From positions 1 through 9,765 of the forward strand of contig JBJEQT010000127.1 in the NCBI GenBank assembly GCA_051881895.1: a stretch of 9,765 nucleotides of DNA, in the 5' to 3' direction. The number at the start of each line of letters is the position of its first letter. Position 1 is the first letter of the stretch. The translations under genes were made by a program, and so were the position numbers. Positions 5,325 through 9,765 of this stretch are shown one piece after another. The notes under the pieces are model-generated. The model saw only the letters and a list, made by a program, of their open reading frames with translations. It had not been told where the DNA came from and made no database searches. The stretch comes from UBA3818 sp051881895. GTDB taxonomy: Bacteria; Bacillota; Clostridia; Oscillospirales; Ruminococcaceae.

Positions 5325-5579
5325 CTATTTTTCCTGCGCCAACGCCTGTTCCAGCGCCCACGACAGCTGATCCGGGCAGGACGTCTGCCCTGTTCCGCAG
5401 CGGACGCCGCGAAGCCTTTTGATAACGTCTCTCGCATTGCAGCCTTTGACCAGCTGAGAAATGCCCCGGCTGTTTCCGCTGCATCCGCCCGTAAATTCTA
5501 CTTTTTTGATTGTTTCCCCATCCAGTTCAACGGTGATCAAACTGGAGCAAACGCCTCTCGGCTTGTAAATATATTCCAT
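5325..5579 (-). CDS. TSCPD domain-containing protein (TIGR03905-like)
   Basis: An 84-residue protein that is essentially one TSCPD domain. The signature TSCPDQL is at 66-72, and other family features are VCSSLITVELDG (10-21) and FTGGCSGNSRGISQLVKG (29-46). Cysteines 11, 33, 47, 61 and 68 are consistent with a metal or redox site. The domain also occurs at the C-terminus of some class II ribonucleotide reductases; the role of standalone small versions is not known to me, so none is assigned. The ATG at 5579 has AAAGGAG 5 nt upstream. It lies 19 nt after the malic enzyme stop and 16 nt before the next gene, indicating an operon. Confidence 0.88.
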   Translation of the reverse strand: MEYIYKPRGVCSSLITVELDGETIKKVEFTGGCSGNSRGISQLVKGCNARDVIKRLRGVRCGTGQTSCPDQLSWALEQALAQEK

Positions 5580-5598
5580 AGCTTCTCCTTTGTGCCAA

Positions 5599-6774
5599 TT
5601 ATTTTACTCTTGCCAGGCCATGCGCAATCGCATCTTCCGCAACCGCATTGGCCACTGCATCTGCCACCTTTTCATTAAACGGATTGGGCAGGATATAATC
5701 CGCGGACAATTCCGAATCCTCGACAATTCCGGCAATCGCATAGGCCGCCGCAATCTTCATCGATTCGCTGATATCCCGCGCGCGCACCCGCAATACCCCT
5801 TTGAAGATGCCAGGGAACGCCATCACGTTGTTGATCTGGTTCGGGAAATCGGAACGGCCGGTACCAATGATATAGGCGCCGCCTTTTTTCGCTTCATCCG
5901 GCATGATTTCCGGAACCGGGTTCGCCATCGGGAATACGATGGATTTTTCCGCCATGGAAGCGATCATCTCGCAGCTGACAATATTCGGAGCGGAAACGCC
6001 GACAAATACATCTGCCCCTTTGAGCATATCAGCAAGAGAGCCCTGCTTGTTTTCCTTATTCGTCAGCTCAGCCATCTCCTTCTGCGCGGGATTGGTCCAT
6101 TCCGCGCCCCGATAGATGGCGCCCTGCTTGTCGCACAAAACAATATCGCCGAAATTCATCTGCAAAAGCAGTTTGGTAATGGCAATACCAGCAGCGCCGG
6201 CACCGTTGACTACGATATGAGCGCTCCCCATCTCACGGCCGGTCAGCTTCATGGCGTTAAGCAGAGCCGCCGCAACAATGATCGCCGTGCCGTGCTGATC
6301 GTCGTGAAAAACAGGAATATCGCAGCATTCTTTTAATCTTCTCTCAATCTCAAAGCACCGCGGAGCAGCGATATCCTCCAGGTTGATGCCGCCGAAGCTT
6401 TTGGAGATCAAAGATACCGTCCGAACAATTTCATCCACATCCTTGGAGTCGATGCAAATCGGGAAAGCGTCTACCCCGCCGAACTCTTTAAACAGCGCGC
6501 ATTTGCCCTCCATAACAGGCATTGCCGCAGCAGGGCCGATATCCCCCAGTCCCAGCACGGCGGTACCGTCTGTAATGACTGCGACGATGTTGGCGCGGCG
6601 GGTCAACTCAAAGGATTTTTCCTCATCTTTTTGGATTTCCAAGCAAGGGCGCGCTACACCCGGCGTATACGCCAAAGACAAATCCTCTTTATTTTTGATC
6701 GGAGCGCGGGAAATGATCTCGATTTTCCCCTGCCACTCTTCGTGCTTTTTCAAAGACTGTTCCATGATATCCAT
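5599..6774 (-). CDS. malic enzyme, malate dehydrogenase (oxaloacetate-decarboxylating), probably NAD-dependent
   Basis: A 391-residue short-type bacterial malic enzyme, converting malate to pyruvate and CO2 while reducing NAD(P)+ in the cytoplasm. Seen: AYTPGVA (35-41) with the catalytic Tyr36; GKCALFKEFGGVDAF (90-104) with the general-base Lys91; NLEDIAAP (131-138) and FHDDQHGTA (156-164) carrying the divalent metal ligands; Rossmann motif NGAGAAG (190-196); ANPVPE (284-289) and GRSDFPNQINN (306-316). Asp215 at the end of the second Rossmann strand (LCDKQG) favours NAD over NADP, but this is only suggestive. A GTG at 6786 is in frame, but AAGGTGG overlapping it sits 8 nt before the ATG at 6774, which I take as the start. 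First gene of an apparent operon with the TSCPD and anchored proteins. Confidence 0.95.
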   Translation of the reverse strand: MDIMEQSLKKHEEWQGKIEIISRAPIKNKEDLSLAYTPGVARPCLEIQKDEEKSFELTRRANIVAVITDGTAVLGLGDIGPAAAMPVMEGKCALFKEFGGVDAFPICIDSKDVDEIVRTVSLISKSFGGINLEDIAAPRCFEIERRLKECCDIPVFHDDQHGTAIIVAAALLNAMKLTGREMGSAHIVVNGAGAAGIAITKLLLQMNFGDIVLCDKQGAIYRGAEWTNPAQKEMAELTNKENKQGSLADMLKGADVFVGVSAPNIVSCEMIASMAEKSIVFPMANPVPEIMPDEAKKGGAYIIGTGRSDFPNQINNVMAFPGIFKGVLRVRARDISESMKIAAAYAIAGIVEDSELSADYILPNPFNEKVADAVANAVAEDAIAHGLARVK

Positions 6775-6838
6775 ATTGCTGTCCACCTTACTCTTTTGTT
6801 TTCATAAAAGGTACGGGCATTTGCCCAATGTAATTTTT

Positions 6839-6868
6839 ATTATACACCTATGGACCAGCTATGCGCAA
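6839..6868 (-). promoter_or_regulatory. sigma-A promoter of the malic enzyme operon
   Basis: Minus-strand TTGCGC (6868-6863), an 18-nt spacer and a consensus TATAAT (6844-6839) form a plausible vegetative promoter. Transcription should start near 6832. The gatB terminator upstream supports an independent transcript. Confidence 0.75.
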
Positions 6869-6910
6869 GCCATTTTCACTATTTTTGAAAGTTTTCCGTC
6901 TTTTTTTCTA

Positions 6911-6947
6911 AAAAAAGCAGGGCCTTCCTGCATAAATACAGGAAGGC
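6911..6947 (-). terminator. intrinsic terminator after gatB
   Basis: Minus-strand GCCTTCCTG (6947-6939), an 8-nt loop and CAGGAAGGC (6930-6922) form a perfect 9-bp stem 9 nt after the gatB stop. The T run follows only after a CCTGC interruption, so termination may be less efficient than at the other terminators in the window. Confidence 0.75.
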
Positions 6948-6956
6948 ATCCATTTT

Positions 6957-8396
6957 TTAGCAATTTTCAATCTGCTTTTCAATCAGCTCTTTCAACACAG
7001 CGGGGTTTCCCTGTCCCTTTGACTGACGCATACACTGCCCAATCAAAAAGCCGATAACATTGGTCTTTCCACCTTTGTAATCCGCAATGGATTTGGGATT
7101 TGCTTCCAGAACCGACTGGACGATAGCGGCCAGCGCGCCGGTGTCTGAAATCTGGGCCAGCCCTTTTTCTTTGACTATCTGTTCCGGGGTTTTTTCTGAG
7201 AAAATGATTTCTTCCAGCACTGTCTTACCGGCCGTGACGGAAATGGTCCCTTTTTCAATCAAAACGATCATATCCGTTAATTTTTCCGGTGTGAGGGCCG
7301 TGTCGGCCAGCGACAGATTCTTTTCGTTGAGGATTCTGGAGACATCGCCCAACAGCCAGTTGGAAATATTTTTTGTTTTACAATTGTTTTTGGCGACACA
7401 GCTTTCAAAAAACGCGGCTTTATCCGGATTTTCAGTCAGCAGATTCGCATCAAAATGCGGAAGGCCGTAACTTTCCATATAGCGTTTCAGCTTTTGATTG
7501 GGCAGTTCCGGCAGTTCGTCTTTCAGCCGCTGGATCTTCTCTTCGTCGATGACGATGGTCAAAAGGTCCGGCTCCGGGAAGTAGCGGTAATCGTGGGAAT
7601 CCTCTTTGCTGCGCAAAAGGAAGTTCTGCCCTTTGGCGTCATCCCAACGGCGGGTTTCCTGGTAGATCACACCGCCTGCCTCCAATACTTCGATTTGGCG
7701 TTTTGCTTCGTACTCAATGGCTCGAACAGCGCCGCTAAAGGTGTTGACATTCTTCATCTCGCACCGGGTTCCCATCGGCTCGCCGGGGCGGCAGACCGAT
7801 ACGTTGATATCGCAGCGGATGGACCCCTCCTGCATTTTGCAGTCGGAAATATCAATATATTGCAGAATAGATTTGATCGTTTCCAGATAAGCCTTTGCTT
7901 CGGCGGAGCTGTGCATATCCGGTTCAGACACGATCTCGATCAACGGTACGCCGCAGCGGTTAAAGTCCACCAGGCTCCCGGCAAAGCTCTCGTCGTGCAA
8001 AAGCTTGCCCGCGTCTTCCTCAATATGAATACGGGTCACGCCGATGCGTTTGGTATTGCCTTTTTCATCAACCATTACGTCCAGATATCCATTTTCACAC
8101 AACGGGATATCAAACTGGGAAATCTGGTAAGCTTTTGGCAGGTCCGGATAAAAATAGTTTTTCCGATCCTGTTTGCTGACCGGATTGATTTTGCAGTTGA
8201 GTGCATGACCCATTTTCACCGCGTATTCCACCACTTTTTCGTTTAAGGTAGGCAGTGTTCCCGGCATACCGGTGCAGATGGGGCAGCAGTTGGAGTTTAC
8301 CTCTGCGCCAAACGCATTTTTACAGCCACAGTAAATTTTGGTAGCCGTATTCAATTCCGCGTGGACTTCCAGTCCAATGGTCATTTCATAATTCAT
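6957..8396 (-). CDS. gatB: Asp-tRNA(Asn)/Glu-tRNA(Gln) amidotransferase subunit B
   Basis: A 479-residue protein of normal length. GatB binds mischarged tRNA, activates Glu or Asp by ATP-dependent phosphorylation and receives ammonia from GatA, making Gln-tRNA(Gln) or Asn-tRNA(Asn). Seen: IGLEVHAEL (7-15); four-Cys zinc site CGC (23-25) and CPIC (38-41); RKNYFYPDLPKAYQISQ (78-94); HIEEDAGK (124-131); NRCGVPLIEIVSEPD (146-160); EGSIRCDINVSV (190-201); EMKNVNTF (213-220); YRYFPEPDL (270-278). The last 150 residues form the helical and YqeY-like tail domains that hold the tRNA, ending with the GFLIGQCMRQSKGQGNP signature. A GTG at 8405 is in frame, but AAGGAGG overlaps it and lies 8 nt before the ATG at 8396, giving the family-like start MNYEMTIGLEVH. 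Confidence 0.97.
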   Translation of the reverse strand: MNYEMTIGLEVHAELNTATKIYCGCKNAFGAEVNSNCCPICTGMPGTLPTLNEKVVEYAVKMGHALNCKINPVSKQDRKNYFYPDLPKAYQISQFDIPLCENGYLDVMVDEKGNTKRIGVTRIHIEEDAGKLLHDESFAGSLVDFNRCGVPLIEIVSEPDMHSSAEAKAYLETIKSILQYIDISDCKMQEGSIRCDINVSVCRPGEPMGTRCEMKNVNTFSGAVRAIEYEAKRQIEVLEAGGVIYQETRRWDDAKGQNFLLRSKEDSHDYRYFPEPDLLTIVIDEEKIQRLKDELPELPNQKLKRYMESYGLPHFDANLLTENPDKAAFFESCVAKNNCKTKNISNWLLGDVSRILNEKNLSLADTALTPEKLTDMIVLIEKGTISVTAGKTVLEEIIFSEKTPEQIVKEKGLAQISDTGALAAIVQSVLEANPKSIADYKGGKTNVIGFLIGQCMRQSKGQGNPAVLKELIEKQIENC

Positions 8397-8409
8397 TTCG
8401 GCCACCTCC

Positions 8410-9765
8410 TTAACCTCTCATCGCCGGCGCAACGCCGAATCCGCCGCACAGATTCTCAAAACATCCTGCCGCGTTAAACAAAAGCTGTTCAGAAAATTTC
8501 GGCCCGATCATCTGCAAACCGATAGGCAGCCCGTTGGAAGCTGTGCCGCAAGGAACGGAAATGGCGGGCAGTCCTGCGATGTTGACCGTAACGGTACAAA
8601 TATCTGCCGCGTACATTTTCAGCGGATCGTCGGTGCGCTCTCCGATTTGAAACGCGGTGGAGGGAGAAGTCGGCGTCAGGATCAGGTCACACTTGGAAAA
8701 CGCCTCGGCATATTCCTGGGCGATTTTCTGCTGCATTTGCTTTGCGCGCTTATAATACGCGTCGTAAAAGCCGGAGCTTAACACAAAGGTCCCCAGCATA
8801 ATGCGGCGTTTGACTTCATCGCCAAATCCTTCGCTGCGCGTCTTTTCGTACATATCGGTCAAATTGGCATATCCTTCGGCACGGTAGCCATATTTCACAC
8901 CGTCAAAGCGGGCCAGGTTGGACGAAGCCTCTGCCGAAGAGATGATGTAATAAGCGGAAAGGGCATAATCGGTGCTGGGCAGGCTGACCGAAACGGTCTC
9001 AGCTCCTTCTTTTACCAGCATCTCAATGCTATTCATAACAGCCGACTTGATTTCAGGGTCCACCCCATCGCCAAAATATTCCTTTGGAATACCGATCCGC
9101 AAACCTTTCACCGACCGGTTGATCTGAGCGCCAAACGCACCGTACTCGCGTACAGCGCTGGTTGCGTCCATCGGGTCACGTCCGCAAATAACAGCATACA
9201 GGTTGGCCACATCCTCTACCGATCGGCCCAGCGGTCCGATCTGGTCCAGGGAAGAAGCAAAAGCCACCAGCCCATAGCGGGATACGGAACCGTAGGTCGG
9301 CTTTAACCCAACTACGCCGCAGTATGAAGCGGGCAGGCGGATGGAGCCGCCGGTATCAGACCCCAGCGCCAGAACCGCCTCTCCCGCGCTGACGCAGGAG
9401 GCGCTGCCGCCGGAAGAACCGCCCGGCACATAATCCGGATTCCATGGGTTTTTTGTCTTTTTGAAATAAGAAGTCTCACAGGAAGAGCCCATGGCGAACT
9501 CGTCCATATTACATTTTCCGATGATCACCGCATCGGCGTTTTCCAGCTTGTCCACCACCGTAGCGTTGTAGGGCGGGATAAAATTGTAAAGCATTTTGGA
9601 CGAACAGGTCGTCAGGGTACCTTTGGTGCAAATGTTGTCCTTTACGCCAACCGGAATGCCTGCAAGAGGAGAAAGCTGATCCCCTGCCGCAATTTTTTTG
9701 TCTACCTCTTCGGCCTTTTTCAGCGCCCGCTCTTCACAGACAGTGACAAAAGAGCCGATCTGCTC
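8410..9765 (-). CDS. gatA: Asp-tRNA(Asn)/Glu-tRNA(Gln) amidotransferase subunit A (5' end outside window)
   Basis: The visible 451 residues are all but roughly 30 of the usual GatA length; the start lies beyond the right edge. GatA is the amidase-signature glutaminase that releases ammonia from glutamine and channels it to GatB. The catalytic triad is present: Lys42 of the visible part in PVGVKDN, the cis-Ser in PGGSSGGSA (about 118), and the nucleophile Ser141 in SDTGGSIRLPAS. An internal ATG at 9594 is not the start, because conserved AGIPVGVKDN with the catalytic Lys lies upstream in the same frame. The TAA is part of the gatB Shine-Dalgarno (TAAGGAGG) and only 13 nt separate the genes, indicating coupled translation. 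gatC presumably lies upstream of gatA, outside the window. Confidence 0.97.
   Translation of the reverse strand, partial: EQIGSFVTVCEERALKKAEEVDKKIAAGDQLSPLAGIPVGVKDNICTKGTLTTCSSKMLYNFIPPYNATVVDKLENADAVIIGKCNMDEFAMGSSCETSYFKKTKNPWNPDYVPGGSSGGSASCVSAGEAVLALGSDTGGSIRLPASYCGVVGLKPTYGSVSRYGLVAFASSLDQIGPLGRSVEDVANLYAVICGRDPMDATSAVREYGAFGAQINRSVKGLRIGIPKEYFGDGVDPEIKSAVMNSIEMLVKEGAETVSVSLPSTDYALSAYYIISSAEASSNLARFDGVKYGYRAEGYANLTDMYEKTRSEGFGDEVKRRIMLGTFVLSSGFYDAYYKRAKQMQQKIAQEYAEAFSKCDLILTPTSPSTAFQIGERTDDPLKMYAADICTVTVNIAGLPAISVPCGTASNGLPIGLQMIGPKFSEQLLFNAAGCFENLCGGFGVAPAMRG

Larger units (their letters stand above)
6775..6956 (-). other. intergenic region between gatB and malic enzyme
   Basis: This 182-nt gap holds the gatB terminator (6911-6947), the malic enzyme promoter (6839-6868) and a leader of about 58 nt. 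The leader contains one perfect small hairpin, GGGC-AAAT-GCCC on the minus strand (6826-6815). I recognise no riboswitch or operator in it. Confidence 0.7.

Noticed and set aside
5590..6336. Plus-strand open frame of 248 codons opposite malic enzyme
   Set aside because: Antisense shadow; the opposite strand carries all malic enzyme motifs.
7455..8246. Plus-strand open frame of 263 codons opposite gatB
   Set aside because: Shadow frame of a strongly conserved coding sequence; no start site signals and no recognisable domain.
8410..9594. gatA starting at the internal ATG 9594
   Set aside because: The conserved AGIPVGVKDN segment with the catalytic lysine lies upstream in the same frame, so the gene continues off the right edge.

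Overview
This 9.8 kb stretch of about 50% GC looks like the chromosome of an anaerobic Firmicute of the class Clostridia, perhaps Oscillospiraceae/Ruminococcaceae. The grounds are inferential: Bacillota-type ribosome binding sites and sigma-A promoters, a TPP riboswitch in front of a ThiT-type thiamine transporter, gatA-gatB for transamidation, a ClpC-type unfoldase, a standalone TSCPD protein and a possible sporulation-type promoter. I see no mobile element, CRISPR array, tRNA or rRNA. Most of the window is housekeeping chromosome.

Left part (1-1860). A sigma-70/ECF-like sigma factor runs leftward off the window edge. Divergent from it is a thiamine uptake unit: sigma-A promoter, TPP riboswitch, intrinsic terminator and thiT. 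A bidirectional terminator separates thiT from a convergent gene for an FlK-like acyl-CoA thioesterase (hot-dog fold), whose promoter is wrapped in CCTTTG/CAAAGG repeats.

Centre (1860-4660). A monocistronic ClpC-type AAA+ unfoldase is transcribed leftward. It has an intact N-domain and both ATPase modules, but a short, atypical middle domain. Divergent from it is an unrecognised 59-residue protein with one membrane segment and ten cysteines, preceded by a sequence resembling a sigma-K promoter. The shared intergenic region holds a tandem heptad that resembles a CtsR operator in layout but not in exact sequence. A second bidirectional terminator closes this part.

Right part (4661-9765), all leftward. 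gatA (5' end outside the window) and gatB are tightly coupled and encode two subunits of the Asp-tRNA(Asn)/Glu-tRNA(Gln) amidotransferase; they end in a hairpin terminator. A new promoter then drives an apparent three-gene operon: malic enzyme, a TSCPD-domain protein, and an unrecognised membrane-anchored protein with a cysteine-rich C-terminus.

The best candidates for something undescribed are the small Cys-rich membrane protein at 4436-4615, the Cys-rich anchored protein converging on it, and the altered ClpC with its operator-like upstream repeat. I found no clear multi-gene novel system.
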